Shown here: piece after piece, positions 49,597-58,361 of the stretch | How positions within the stretch are numbered: position 1 is the first letter of the stretch | How the letters are laid out: each line of letters begins with the position of its first letter | From: Streptomyces camelliae | GTDB taxonomy: Bacteria > Actinomycetota > Actinomycetes > Streptomycetales > Streptomycetaceae | Length of the DNA stretch: 64,000 nucleotides | Direction: 5' to 3' | NCBI RefSeq assembly: GCF_027625935.1 | Contig: NZ_CP115300.1 | Location: 7,998,001 to 8,062,000, forward strand | Notes under the pieces: generated by a model | Database searches by the model: none | Seen by the model: only the letters and a program-made list of their open reading frames with translations | Told to the model about the DNA's origin: nothing | Program-made: the position numbers and the translations under genes

Positions 49597-50247
49597 ATGG
49601 AGGACGAGCTGTTTTCCCGGGGGCGTGCGGAGGTCGCGCCGGGCGCCGTGCACGCCCCGGCCTGGCTGGACCGCGCACGGCAGCGCGACCTGCTCGCCGC
49701 CTGCCGGGACTGGGCGCGGCCCCCGGCCGGGCTGCGCACCGTCCGCACCCCGGGCGGCGGCACGATGACCGCCCGGCAGGTCTGCCTCGGCTGGCACTGG
49801 TACCCGTATTCCTACGCCCGTACGGTCGTCGACGGCGACGGGGCTCCCGTCAAGCCCTTCCCGGCCTGGCTCGGCGAGCTGGGCCGCCGCGCGGTGGCCG
49901 ACGCGCTCGGCCCGGACGCGGTCCCGGCGGCGCCGTACGACATCGCGCTGATCAACTTCTACGACGGCGACGCCCGCATGGGCATGCACCGCGACGCCGA
50001 CGAGCGTGTGGACGCCCCGGTGGTCTCGCTGAGCCTCGGCGACACCTGCGTGTTCCGCTTCGGCAACACCGAGACGCGCGCCAGGCCGTACACCGACGTG
50101 GAGCTGCGCAGCGGCGATCTGTTCGTCTTCGGCGGGCCGTCCCGGCTCGCCTACCACGGGGTGCCGCGCGTGCGCCCCGGTACGGCACCGCCCTGGCTGG
50201 GCCTCGCCGGACGGCTGAACATCACCTTGCGGGTGAGCGGGCTGTAG
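49597..50247 (+). CDS. AlkB-family 2-oxoglutarate/Fe(II) dioxygenase
   Basis: A 216-residue dioxygenase of the AlkB class. The Fe(II) ligands are H131 and D133 in MGMHRDADE and H187 in LAYHGVPRV. The 2-oxoglutarate-binding arginines are in LNITLRV, and ALINFYDGDARMG is the typical strand before the iron site. It repairs alkylated bases (1-methyladenine, 3-methylcytosine) by oxidative demethylation. ATG at 49597. It is divergent from rlmG with a 55-bp gap. Confidence 0.9.
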   Translation: MEDELFSRGRAEVAPGAVHAPAWLDRARQRDLLAACRDWARPPAGLRTVRTPGGGTMTARQVCLGWHWYPYSYARTVVDGDGAPVKPFPAWLGELGRRAVADALGPDAVPAAPYDIALINFYDGDARMGMHRDADERVDAPVVSLSLGDTCVFRFGNTETRARPYTDVELRSGDLFVFGGPSRLAYHGVPRVRPGTAPPWLGLAGRLNITLRVSGL

Positions 50248-50293
50248 CGGGCGGCCGGGAACCACTCCAGCGGATCATGGGAGACTCGCCCTC

Positions 50294-51532
50294 ATGAGCG
50301 GCAAGGCGGACCCCCGGACGGCGGGGGAGAGAACGACCCCGAGGGCGCGGCTGGACCGGGGGCGCGGTGCGCTCGGACCCGCGCTGGAGCTCGTGCACAC
50401 CGGACGGGCGCCGACCCGGGCCGTGCTCACCGCGGAACTCGGGGTCACCCGGGCGACGGCGGGCGCGGTGGCCGCCGAGCTGGAGGCGCTCGGGCTGATC
50501 CGGGTGGACGCCCGGCCCGGCGCGGCGGCCGGATCGCAGGGGCGCCCCTCGCACCGGCTGGAGGTCGCCGAGGACGGGCCCGTGGCGCTGGCGGCCCAGG
50601 TCCACGCCGACGGGTTCCGGGCCGCGCTCGTCGGTCTCGGCGGGCGGATCGTGGCGACCGCGCCCGGTTGCGAGACCGTCGACGCCGACCCGGCGAAGGT
50701 GCTCGGCTCGGTCGTGGAAGCGGGCGCCGAGCTCCTGCGCACGACCGGCCGCCGCTGTGTGGGCGCCGGACTCGCCGTGCCGTCCGCCGTCGCCGAACCC
50801 GACGGACTGGCCCTCAACCCCCTCCACCTGGCCTGGCCCGTCGGCGCCCCCGTCCGGCGGATCTTCGCGGAGTGCGTGCGCGCCGCCGGCCTCACCGGCC
50901 CCGCGTTCGCCGGCAACGACGTCAACCTCGCCGCGCTCGCCGAACACCGGCACGGCGCCGGCCGGGGCGCCCGCGATCTGCTGTGCGTGGCCACCGGGCA
51001 CCGGGGCGTCGGCGGTGCCCTGGTGCTCGACGGCCGTCTGCACACCGGCAGTTCGGGCCTGGCTCTGGAGGTGGGCCACCTCACCGTCAACCCGGAGGGC
51101 CGCCCCTGTCACTGTGGCAGCCGGGGCTGTCTGGACGTCGAGGCGGACCCGCTGGCGCTGCTCGTCGAGGCGGGCCGCGAGCCGGGCCCCGAGGTGTCCC
51201 TGCTCCAGCAGGCCAACGACCTGCTGCGCACGCAGTACGACGACCCGGCCGTCCGCACGGCCGCCGAGGCCCTGATCGACCGTCTCGGCCTCGGTCTCGC
51301 CGGACTGGTCAACATCCTCAACCCCGACCGGATCATCCTCGGCGGCCTGCACCGCACCCTCCTGGACGCCGATCCCGGCCGGCTCCGCGCGGTCGTCGCC
51401 GACCGCAGCCTGTGGGGCCAGAGCGGGGGCGTGCCGATCCTGGCCTGCACGCTGGACCACAACAGCCTCGTCGGCGCGGCCGAACTGGCCTGGCAGCCGG
51501 TCCTGGACGACCCGCTGGCGGCACTGCGGTGA
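50294..51532 (+). CDS. ROK-family transcriptional regulator
   Basis: A 412-residue protein with an N-terminal winged HTH (ALELVHTGRAPTRAVLTAELGVTRATAGAVAAELEALGLI, about residues 30-70) followed by the ROK fold. ROK features include FAGNDVNLAALAEHRHGAG, LEVGHLTVNPEG and the zinc site CHCGSRGC. The ATP-binding DxGGT loop is degenerate (VGLGGRIV), so it is probably a repressor and not a kinase. The ligand is a sugar or sugar phosphate. It overlaps the Nudix gene by GTGA. Confidence 0.88.
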   Translation: MSGKADPRTAGERTTPRARLDRGRGALGPALELVHTGRAPTRAVLTAELGVTRATAGAVAAELEALGLIRVDARPGAAAGSQGRPSHRLEVAEDGPVALAAQVHADGFRAALVGLGGRIVATAPGCETVDADPAKVLGSVVEAGAELLRTTGRRCVGAGLAVPSAVAEPDGLALNPLHLAWPVGAPVRRIFAECVRAAGLTGPAFAGNDVNLAALAEHRHGAGRGARDLLCVATGHRGVGGALVLDGRLHTGSSGLALEVGHLTVNPEGRPCHCGSRGCLDVEADPLALLVEAGREPGPEVSLLQQANDLLRTQYDDPAVRTAAEALIDRLGLGLAGLVNILNPDRIILGGLHRTLLDADPGRLRAVVADRSLWGQSGGVPILACTLDHNSLVGAAELAWQPVLDDPLAALR

Positions 51533-52326
51533 CCGGTCCGGCCGGGGACGGCGTGGACATCCTGCCCGCAGCCGGCATCCGCCTGGTCGAGACCGCCCTG
51601 CCGGAGCTGTCGCGGCCGCACCGCGCGGCGATGGACCAGGCGTGGGCGGAGTCGGTACGGGCCAACCCGGCCCTCTTCGACGGACCGGTGGCCGCCCTCG
51701 TCGCGGTGGAGCGGGACGGGACGGACGGCCTGGTGCTGTCCTGGGCGCGGGCCAGTTACCGATACCGCGCCCTGCGGCACGTGCCCGGCTCGCCCGCGCT
51801 GTCGTCCCTGTTCGTGTCCGTGCTGCAGCCCACCGACGACGGCCGTGTGCTGGTGGGCCGGATGGCCCCCTCGACCTCGGCCCCGGGCCGCTGGCAGCTC
51901 CCCGGCGGGACCGTCGAACCCCCCGATCCCGACGGGGAGTTGGACCTCGCCGCGCTGCGCGCCCACGCGGCCCGCGAACTGGCCGAGGAGACCGGCTCCG
52001 CCACCCCGGCCGACGCCCTCGCCCCATGGCTGACCACCCGGGGCGCACGCGGCAGCGTCGGCGTGGCGTTCACCGCCCCGCCGCGCCCCGCACGGGAGTT
52101 GTACGACGGCTACGCCGAGCTGGTCCGGACGGAGAGCGCCCGTGGCGCCGAACCGGAGTTCGACCGCGTCGAGTTGATCGGCTCGCTCTCCGATCTGGAC
52201 GGCCTCGAAGGCCCCGTCGTCGACTATCTGCGCCCGGTCGTACGCCACCACAGGGGCACGGGGAACCGCGCGGCAGGCCACGCACGGTCCGTGGCCGCCG
52301 AACGACCGGACCACGCGGGTGCGTAG
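51529..52326 (+). CDS. Nudix hydrolase with expanded Nudix box
   Basis: A 265-residue protein. The Nudix core starts near SLFVSVLQPTDDGRVLVGRM, and the box is recognisable but stretched: QLPGGTVEPPDPDGELDLAA then RAHAARELAEETG. There are about 10 residues between the glycine and the first Glu and 11 before RELAEETG, against 5 and 7 in the canonical box. An N-terminal region of about 90 residues precedes it. Substrate unknown. GTG at 51529 overlaps the ROK regulator stop, so the pair is coupled. Confidence 0.8.
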   Translation: MTGPAGDGVDILPAAGIRLVETALPELSRPHRAAMDQAWAESVRANPALFDGPVAALVAVERDGTDGLVLSWARASYRYRALRHVPGSPALSSLFVSVLQPTDDGRVLVGRMAPSTSAPGRWQLPGGTVEPPDPDGELDLAALRAHAARELAEETGSATPADALAPWLTTRGARGSVGVAFTAPPRPARELYDGYAELVRTESARGAEPEFDRVELIGSLSDLDGLEGPVVDYLRPVVRHHRGTGNRAAGHARSVAAERPDHAGA

Positions 52327-52337
52327 GCGAAGACCGG

Positions 52338-53249
52338 CTACCGCCAGTCGACCCCGAACGCCCGCCCCGGATGCTCGGTGAGGATCCGGTCGACCAACTC
52401 CGCGCCCAGCTCGGCCTCAAGCCGGGGCCGAGTCCTGCGCAGCAGGTACGGCATGCCGGGCCCGCCGTCGACCGAGCGCGCACCGGCGAGCACCGTGTCG
52501 CCGCCGAGCAGCAGCCGGTCGGCGAAGCCGGCCTCGGCCAGGGCCCGTACCGCCTCCGGCATGCGCCAGTCGGTGGCGTGATGGGCGCGGGAGGGCCCGT
52601 CGAAGGCCAGCCAGCAGCCCGACGCGGCGGCCTCCCGCTGCACCACCGGGTCGGGGGAGCGGTTCAGATGGCCGAGGATCACCCGGTCACCCGGCACCCC
52701 GGACTCGCCGCACAGCAGGTCCAGTACGTCCAGCGCGCCGGTGCCCAGCTCCAGGTGCACGGCGATGGGCGCGCCGGTGGCGTGGTGGGCCTCGGCCGCC
52801 GCCTTCATCGTCCAGCGGGTGTGTGCGTCGAGGGCGTGGAAGCCGCCCGCCACCTTGATCAGCCCGGCCCGCACCCCCGTCGTACCGATGCCCTCGGTCA
52901 GTTCGGCCACGAACAGCTCGGCGAGACCGGCGCCGCGCAGCTGGTCGAGCAACTCGGGGTCGTAGTGCGCGGCTTGGTGCAGGCCCGTCGCGCAGACCAG
53001 CCGTACACCGGTGGCCCGGGACAGCTCCGGCAGGTCCGCCGCCCGACGGCCCATGCCGTGCGGTGTCCACTGTACGACGGCCGCTCCGCCCACCGCCCGG
53101 AACGCGGTCAGCTCGGCCCGGGCCGCGACCGTGTCGTCCAGCTCCTGACCGGGGAACCGCGGGCTGCTCAGGAAGAGATGGTCGTGCGCGTCGCACACGC
53201 CCAGCTCCTCGGGCGGGAGGTCGCCGAGGACCGTGCGGACACGGCTCAC
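52338..53249 (-). CDS. Phosphotriesterase-family amidohydrolase
   Basis: A 303-residue TIM-barrel hydrolase. The N-terminal metal motif is GVCDAHDHLFL (HxH). LIKVAGGF supplies the carbamylated lysine or equivalent, HLELGTGALDVLDLL and ILGHLNRSPDP the further His ligands, and LLLGGDTVLAG the final Asp. The family includes lactonases and phosphotriesterases; a lactone or amide substrate is likely. GTG at 53249 overlaps the DUF4865 stop by GTGA. Third gene of the TetR-DUF4865-hydrolase operon. Confidence 0.87.
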   Translation of the reverse strand: MSRVRTVLGDLPPEELGVCDAHDHLFLSSPRFPGQELDDTVAARAELTAFRAVGGAAVVQWTPHGMGRRAADLPELSRATGVRLVCATGLHQAAHYDPELLDQLRGAGLAELFVAELTEGIGTTGVRAGLIKVAGGFHALDAHTRWTMKAAAEAHHATGAPIAVHLELGTGALDVLDLLCGESGVPGDRVILGHLNRSPDPVVQREAAASGCWLAFDGPSRAHHATDWRMPEAVRALAEAGFADRLLLGGDTVLAGARSVDGGPGMPYLLRRTRPRLEAELGAELVDRILTEHPGRAFGVDWR

Positions 53250-53830
53250 CACTGCCGGCCCCGGGGGAGCCGGTCCCGGCCGGGGGCGGACAGGTGCAGC
53301 ACCTGGAAGAGGTCCCCGTCGGCTTTGGGCGCATCGTGCTCCCAGAGGGAGAAGTGCACCAGCTCCCATGCGCGCGTGTCCACGGCGGCCGCCGCCAGCA
53401 CCGCGCCGTCCTGGGCTGCCAGCCGCGCGGTCTCGGCCGCCGCGTCCGTCATGAACGCCGCCAACTCCACACCCTCCGGGACGGGTTGACGCCGACGCAC
53501 GGCGAACGCCGGGGCGGATCCGGTGGCGGTGCCCTCCTCGAAGGCCAGGCCGGTCCACTGTCGTATGTCCGGCCGGCCGAAGTCGCGGACGGGGCCCTGG
53601 AAGGTGCCGCCCCACAGGAAGCTGTTCATGCCCTCCATGGTGTTCCAGAGGTAGAACGGCCCGTACTGGTTCACCGGCGAGCCGTGCACCCCGCGCTCGC
53701 GCAGGATGTACGTCTTGATGCCGAGGCCGTCCCAGTCGTCCAGCAGGTGCGCGACGCGGGCGACGCGCGAGCGGATGATGCCCATGTCGTAGTCGGCGGG
53801 CAGGGTGAACTCGTACTGCATGGCGTGCAT
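53246..53830 (-). CDS. DUF4865 family protein
   Basis: A 194-residue cytoplasmic protein. MQYEFTLPADYDMGIIRSRV, YLWNTMEGMNSFLWGG and PVRDFGRPDIRQWTGLAFEEG are characteristic of DUF4865 proteins, commonly encoded next to TetR regulators. The fold resembles small monooxygenase-like barrels, but no catalytic residue is evident. ATG at 53830 has GAAGGGA upstream; the internal ATG at 53821 does not. It overlaps the downstream hydrolase by GTGA. Confidence 0.85.
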   Translation of the reverse strand: MHAMQYEFTLPADYDMGIIRSRVARVAHLLDDWDGLGIKTYILRERGVHGSPVNQYGPFYLWNTMEGMNSFLWGGTFQGPVRDFGRPDIRQWTGLAFEEGTATGSAPAFAVRRRQPVPEGVELAAFMTDAAAETARLAAQDGAVLAAAAVDTRAWELVHFSLWEHDAPKADGDLFQVLHLSAPGRDRLPRGRQW

Positions 53831-53852
53831 GTCGCGATTCCCTTCGCAGGTC

Positions 53853-54419
53853 TCAGGCGGAGGTTCGGGGTGTGAGCAGAGACAGCAGACCGCGGACGCC
53901 CGCGTCGAACGCGGCGGGGGAGCCGGAGGCGCGGGCCAGGACATAGCCGCCCTGGATGGTCGCGAGGACGGCCGCGCCGATCTCCTCGCCGTCCAGTTCG
54001 GGCGCGAACTGCCCCTGCCGCCGGCCCTCTTCGACGGTCTTTGCGATCAGCTGCCGGATCCGGGTGATCGTCTCGTCCACCGGCGCGCGCAGCTCGTCGC
54101 TGGCGATCACGTCGGGGTCCATCGTCAGCCGGCCGATCGGGCAGCCGCGCAGCACGTCACGCTCCCGCAGCAGATACGTCTCGATGCGCTCGTACGGCGT
54201 GCCCGGTCCGGCGAGGACGCGCTCCGCGGTGGCGCACAGCTCGTCGGCGGTGCGTCTGATCGCGGCCAGGGCGAGGTCCGGCTTGCCCTTGAAGTGGTGG
54301 TACATGCTTCCCTGGCCCGCGCCCGCGCGTTCCAGGATCGCCTTGGGGCTCGTCCCCACGTATCCGCGCTCCCACAGCAGCTCGCGGGTGGACTCGATCA
54401 GCCGTTCCGAGGTGCTCAT
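53853..54419 (-). CDS. TetR/AcrR-family transcriptional regulator
   Basis: A 188-residue regulator. HTH: RLIESTRELLWERGYVGTSP then AILERAGAGQGSMYHHFKGK (about residues 26-45). The C-terminal domain includes RGCPIGRLTMD, common in the YcdC/LmrA-like TetR group. It heads an operon with DUF4865 and phosphotriesterase-family genes and probably represses it through the palindrome just upstream. ATG at 54419. Confidence 0.92.
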   Translation of the reverse strand: MSTSERLIESTRELLWERGYVGTSPKAILERAGAGQGSMYHHFKGKPDLALAAIRRTADELCATAERVLAGPGTPYERIETYLLRERDVLRGCPIGRLTMDPDVIASDELRAPVDETITRIRQLIAKTVEEGRRQGQFAPELDGEEIGAAVLATIQGGYVLARASGSPAAFDAGVRGLLSLLTPRTSA

Positions 54420-54421
54420 GA

Positions 54422-54444
54422 AACTACCGTACATACTAGTAGTT
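54422..54444. promoter_or_regulatory. TetR operator palindrome
   Basis: AACTAC (54422-54427) and GTAGTT (54439-54444) flank an AT-rich core CGTACATACTA. The 23-bp dyad touches the TetR start codon region, as expected for autoregulation. Confidence 0.72.
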
Positions 54445-54611
54445 ACAGAAGGCCAGTGTCTTCGGGGAGCAGTGCGCCACTCTCGTCGTACTCCCCGGGA
54501 GGTACGCGCACGGCCGCCGGGCGCACGACGACCCGGACCCCCTGCCGGAGGGAGGCTCGTGTCATCCCCGCAAGAACGACGACGAGCAAGGCGACGAGGG
54601 AGATGACCGAG

Positions 54612-54902
54612 ATGCAGACCCTGGCGAGCTGGCACGGCGGGCCCGGCCCGTGGATCCTGTTCTTCCCGCTGATCTGGGCGGTCGTGGTGATCGGCGCCGT
54701 GACGGTGCTGCGGCGCACCGCGTGGCGCGGCCGCGGCGGCCCCTGGGGTCCCGTCGCGGGCGGCCGCCCGGCCGGTGACTCACCGGTCGCCGTCCTCGGC
54801 CGCCGGTTCGCCTCCGGCGAGATCGACGAGGACGAGTACTGGCGCCGCCTGTCCGTCCTGGAGGAGCAGTTCGGCCGCACGGGCAAGGGCGGTCCGGCAT
54901 GA
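54612..54902 (+). CDS. Small membrane protein with SHOCT domain
   Basis: A 96-residue protein with one membrane helix (PWILFFPLIWAVVVIGAVTVL) followed by a basic stretch and a C-terminal SHOCT motif (LGRRFASGEIDEDEYWRRLSVLEEQF, about residues 66-91). SHOCT segments are oligomerisation elements. ATG at 54612 has GGGAG nine bases upstream; ATG at 54603 abuts it. The hairpin-like CCCGCCCTTCGGGGCGC near 55047-55063 may be its terminator. Confidence 0.8.
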   Translation: MQTLASWHGGPGPWILFFPLIWAVVVIGAVTVLRRTAWRGRGGPWGPVAGGRPAGDSPVAVLGRRFASGEIDEDEYWRRLSVLEEQFGRTGKGGPA

Positions 54903-55093
54903 CCCCGCCCCGGCCGTCGTCGGTCGCGACGGCTGACTCCCTTGCTGCGCACAGGGGTTGAAACGCACGTGTGCCTTTCCGGGCGCGTGCACCACAGGTG
55001 CCGGGACCGTGCGCGGCCACGGGTCGGTCATGGCTGGTCGCGCAGTCCCGCCCTTCGGGGCGCTCCACCCGGAGGCCGGGTCTCACCGCCCGG

Positions 55094-55792
55094 TCAGCCG
55101 GAAACGGCCGGCCGGGCGGGAGTTTGTACCCCGGACGCGATGGAGGCGTGCACCACGGTGGGCGCGGGCGTCGCCCCCGGAGTCGCGCTCCCGACAGGAG
55201 CCGTGGCGCCGACGGGCGTCCCGGCGGACAGGGGAACCGCGGCGGACACGGGGGCCCCGGCCGCCACCGAAGCCCCGGCGGCCGCCGGCACCGCGGCGCT
55301 GACCCGGGCCGGTTCCGGTGCCGGTCGTGCCGTCTGGGTCGTACCGCGCGGTGGGCCCGCCGGGTGGGTCCGGGCGGCCGCGGGCGCGGGCAGCGTGAAC
55401 CACACGATCTTGCCGTTCTCGCCGTCCGGCCGCGCGCCCCAGCTCTCGCTGACCGCCGCCACCATCGCCAGCCCCCGGCCGCAGGTGGCCAGCGGACCGG
55501 CGTCCGGGGTGTCCGCGGTGTCGACCGGCACCGGCAGCCGGGGGTCGTTGTCGCGCACCGAGACGGTGAGCCGGTCCGGGCGCAGCTCCAGCTCGACCGT
55601 GCACGACTTGTCGGGCCTCGCGTGCCGGTGAACGTTGCTCAGCAACTCCGTCACACCGAGCGCGGCCCGGTCTATCAACGGGTCCATATGCCAGTACCGC
55701 AACTGTGCAGATACGATTCTGCGGACCTGACCGATCCGCGACGGCAGGGCTTGAAGCTCCACCGTGCAGTGCCTGCTCGGATGACTGATCAC
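55094..55792 (-). CDS. RsbW-like ATP-binding protein with Ala/Pro-rich tail
   Basis: A 232-residue protein. Residues 1-135 form a HATPase_c domain of the anti-sigma kinase type: ALGVTELLSNVHRHARPDK (N-box, about 45-63) and CGRGLAMVAAVSESWGA (G-box). No transmembrane region. Residues 140-232 are a low-complexity Ala, Pro, Gly, Thr and Val tail, probably disordered. Such proteins regulate sigma factors or development in Streptomyces by partner switching. ATG at 55792. The 257 bp upstream hold no gene. Confidence 0.85.
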   Translation of the reverse strand: MISHPSRHCTVELQALPSRIGQVRRIVSAQLRYWHMDPLIDRAALGVTELLSNVHRHARPDKSCTVELELRPDRLTVSVRDNDPRLPVPVDTADTPDAGPLATCGRGLAMVAAVSESWGARPDGENGKIVWFTLPAPAAARTHPAGPPRGTTQTARPAPEPARVSAAVPAAAGASVAAGAPVSAAVPLSAGTPVGATAPVGSATPGATPAPTVVHASIASGVQTPARPAVSG

Positions 55793-56049
55793 TGCTGCGA
55801 CTCCCCGATGTAGAGGTCCGGACGGACCGGAAGAACACGGAGAACAACGGATCCAGCAGGGTGCTTGCGTCCAAACGTCCGCCTGCTGTCATGGCCGGCG
55901 GGCTGGTTCGCAGCGTTATCGCCGGTAAACCCAGAGTGACGTGAGAACAGCGTGACAGGGCGGATGCGCTACCGCAACTCGCCGCGACGGAACGCTGCTC
56001 GGAGTAATGACGGCCGGTGGCCGGCGCCGGCCCCCGGCCGGCGTGTGGC

Positions 56050-56373
56050 TCAGCCGCCGCGCCCGGCGGCCCTGCGTACCGCCTCGATGAACCGCCGTGC
56101 CGCGGGCGGCCCCGGCTCGCCCGGAGCGGGGTCGTGCTCGCCCAGCGTCAGCAGGTACCGGTGGCCGTTGAGGTCGGCCAGCGCGCGGTCGTCCGGCGCG
56201 AACCACGGCTTGGACGCCCGCACCGCCTGCACCGGGGCGCTGTCGATCTCGCTGCCGTAGCTGTTGAGCAACTCCAGCCTGCCGTCGTTGATCCGGACCT
56301 GCCCGGCCCGCGTGAGCGAGCGCAGCCGTTTGCCGATCCGCACGCCCGTGGCCGTGAACTCCGGCTCCGCCAT
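56050..56373 (-). CDS. Conserved hypothetical protein
   Basis: A 107-residue soluble, basic protein of unknown function. It opens MAEPEFTATGVRIGKRLRSL, continues INDGRLELLNSYGSEIDSAP and RYLLTLGEHDPAPGE, and ends with FIEAVRRAAGRGG. Codon use fits a real gene. ATG at 56373. It lies on the strand opposite the Cds1-like gene and divergent from it, 308 bp away. Confidence 0.68.
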   Translation of the reverse strand: MAEPEFTATGVRIGKRLRSLTRAGQVRINDGRLELLNSYGSEIDSAPVQAVRASKPWFAPDDRALADLNGHRYLLTLGEHDPAPGEPGPPAARRFIEAVRRAAGRGG

Positions 56374-56681
56374 CGTGTGCCGCCCCCTTGCGCGTGTGCT
56401 TCCGCGATCCAGTGTGCGCCCCCGTTCGGGACGATCGGTCCCGTCGCGTGCAGTCTGCCCCGAGGGCGCCGAGAGCACCAGTGCACGCGGAGCGCGTGCG
56501 GTCGCCGACCCGGAGCACTCCCGCCAATGCGCCCCCGCCGTTCTCGCACGCGCCCGGTCCCAGGGTGGCTTTGAGTCGCCCAAAGATGCGTTTATGCAGG
56601 TGGGAAGCGGTGTGAAAGATGCCTATGCTCGACGTGCCGACCGCGTCAGCGCCGTCGGCGCCCAGCGTAAGGAGCACCGCC
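56374..56681. other. 308-bp divergent intergenic region
   Basis: No gene is seen. It holds a short inverted repeat CTTTG-AGTCGCC-CAAAG (56569-56585) and an imperfect direct repeat AAAGATGCGTTTATGC/AAAGATGCCTATGC (56583-56598, 56615-56628). Both sit about 55-115 bp before the Cds1 start and may be operator or promoter DNA. Confidence 0.4.
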
Positions 56682-57806
56682 GTGAGCACCACCCCTCAGG
56701 CGCGGACCGGCGCCACACTCGACGTCGACCGCAGTGACGCCGCCTACCGCGACTGGCTGAAAGACGCCGTGCGCAAGGTCCAGGCCGACGCCAACCGCTC
56801 GGCGGACACGCACCTGCTGCGCTTCCCGCTGCCCGAGCGGTGGGGCATCGACCTCTACCTGAAGGACGAGTCGACCCACCCCACCGGCAGCCTCAAGCAC
56901 CGCCTCGCCCGCTCCCTGTTCCTCTACGGCCTCTGCAATGGCTGGATCCGACCCGGCCGCCCCGTGATCGAGGCGTCCAGCGGCTCGACCGCCGTCTCGG
57001 AGGCCTACTTCGCCAAGCTGATCGGCGTGCCCTTCATCGCGGTCATGCCCCGCACGACGAGCGCCGAGAAGTGCCGCCTGATCGAGTTCCACGGCGGCCG
57101 GTGCCACTTCGTGGACGACTCCCGGAAGATGTACGAGGAGTCGGCCCGCCTCGCGGTGGAGACCGGCGGCCACTACATGGACCAGTTCACCTACGCCGAG
57201 CGGGCCACGGACTGGCGCGGCAACAACAACATCGCCGAATCCATCTTCCGCCAGCTTCAGTTGGAGCGGTTCCCGGAGCCGACGTGGATCGTCGCCACGG
57301 CGGGCACCGGTGGCACCTCGGCGACCCTCGCCCGCTACGTCCACTACATGCAGTACGACACCCGGATCTGTGTCGCCGACCCGGAGAACTCCTGCTTCTT
57401 CGAGGGCTGGACCAGCGGCGATCCGGACGTCACCTGCGACTGCGGCTCACGGATCGAGGGCATCGGCCGGCCGCGCATGGAGCCGAGCTTCGTGCCCGGC
57501 GCGATCGACCGGATGATGAAGGTCCCGGACGCGGCCAGCGTCGCCGCCGTACGCTCCCTGGAGCGGGCCATCGGGCGCAAGGCGGGCGGCTCCACGGGCA
57601 CCGGGCTGTGGAGCGCGCTGAAGATCGTCTCCGAGATGGTGGCCGAGGGCCGTACCGGCAGCGTCGTCACCCTGCTGTGCGACCCGGGCGACCGCTACCT
57701 CGACAAGTACTACTCCGACGCCTGGCTCGTGGAGCAGGGTCTGGACATCACGCCGTACACGGCGGCGATCGAGGCCCTGCTGTCGACGGGTGTCTGGCCG
57801 GACTGA
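56682..57806 (+). CDS. cds1: Cds1-like PLP-dependent L-cysteine desulfhydrase
   Basis: A 374-residue fold-type II PLP enzyme. The Schiff-base lysine is in [20 protein letters not shown]. The phosphate loop is [17 protein letters not shown], and [12 protein letters not shown] and [16 protein letters not shown] follow. This closely resembles, in my recollection, the mycobacterial Cds1 (Rv3684), which releases H2S, pyruvate and ammonia from L-cysteine. GTG at 56682 is chosen over ATG at 56619 because AAGGAG lies eight bases upstream and the homologous start is near. It is convergent with the SRPBCC gene. Confidence 0.88.
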   Translation: MSTTPQARTGATLDVDRSDAAYRDWLKDAVRKVQADANRSADTHLLRFPLPERWGIDLYLKDESTHPTGSLKHRLARSLFLYGLCNGWIRPGRPVIEASSGSTAVSEAYFAKLIGVPFIAVMPRTTSAEKCRLIEFHGGRCHFVDDSRKMYEESARLAVETGGHYMDQFTYAERATDWRGNNNIAESIFRQLQLERFPEPTWIVATAGTGGTSATLARYVHYMQYDTRICVADPENSCFFEGWTSGDPDVTCDCGSRIEGIGRPRMEPSFVPGAIDRMMKVPDAASVAAVRSLERAIGRKAGGSTGTGLWSALKIVSEMVAEGRTGSVVTLLCDPGDRYLDKYYSDAWLVEQGLDITPYTAAIEALLSTGVWPD

Positions 57807-57819
57807 ACGCGCGGGCGGG

Positions 57820-58293
57820 TCAGCGGGCCGGTGAGCCCAGTCGGCGGTCCAGTGCCGCGACCGCCTGACGGACGGACCGTCCGACGCCCGGCCGGATGAG
57901 CCGGGACACCGTGCGGAAGGCCGCCGTACCGTCGAGGGCGAAGGTCATCCGCACCCGGGTGCCGGTACCCGCCGGGGCCAGCCGCCACTCCTCTACCCAG
58001 GCGCGGGTGCCCGGGATGTTCGTCACGTCGACCCGGTACGCGTACACCTCGGGCGCTTTCGCCACCAGCACCGTCTCCTGGAAGCGGATGCCGCCGCGCA
58101 GCCGTACCTCACGCCCGCCCTCGGCCGGCCGGGCGGAGGCCACCGCCGGGAACCATGCGGGCCAGCCGGGCACGTCCTCGGCGAGGGCGTGGAAGACCGC
58201 CGCCGGGGCGGCGGCCATGTCCCGCGTGAACACCAGCCGTACCGGCGCGCCGTCGACGAACTCCGGCCCGACCGGGCGCAGACGCTGCGGCAT
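57820..58293 (-). CDS. SRPBCC (START-like) family protein
   Basis: A 157-residue hydrophobic-ligand-binding protein. RLVFTRDMAAAPAAVFHALAED, GWPAWFPAVASAR and WVEEWRLAPAGTGTRVRMTF match the polyketide cyclase/SRPBCC helix-grip fold. It would bind a lipid or aromatic ligand or act as a chaperone; no catalytic residue is assigned. ATG at 58293 has GAGGGGG upstream. Confidence 0.85.
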   Translation of the reverse strand: MPQRLRPVGPEFVDGAPVRLVFTRDMAAAPAAVFHALAEDVPGWPAWFPAVASARPAEGGREVRLRGGIRFQETVLVAKAPEVYAYRVDVTNIPGTRAWVEEWRLAPAGTGTRVRMTFALDGTAAFRTVSRLIRPGVGRSVRQAVAALDRRLGSPAR

Positions 58294-58361
58294 GACGCGA
58301 ACCCCCTCGTGAAGTCCCGTGCGGAAGCGGGGCGTTGCGGGGCAGGGTAGCTGACGGGCTG

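Noticed and set aside
56619..57806. Upstream ATG start for the Cds1-like gene
   Set aside because: It lacks a well-placed RBS and adds an Ala/Ser/Pro-rich stretch; GTG at 56682 has AAGGAG and fits the family start.
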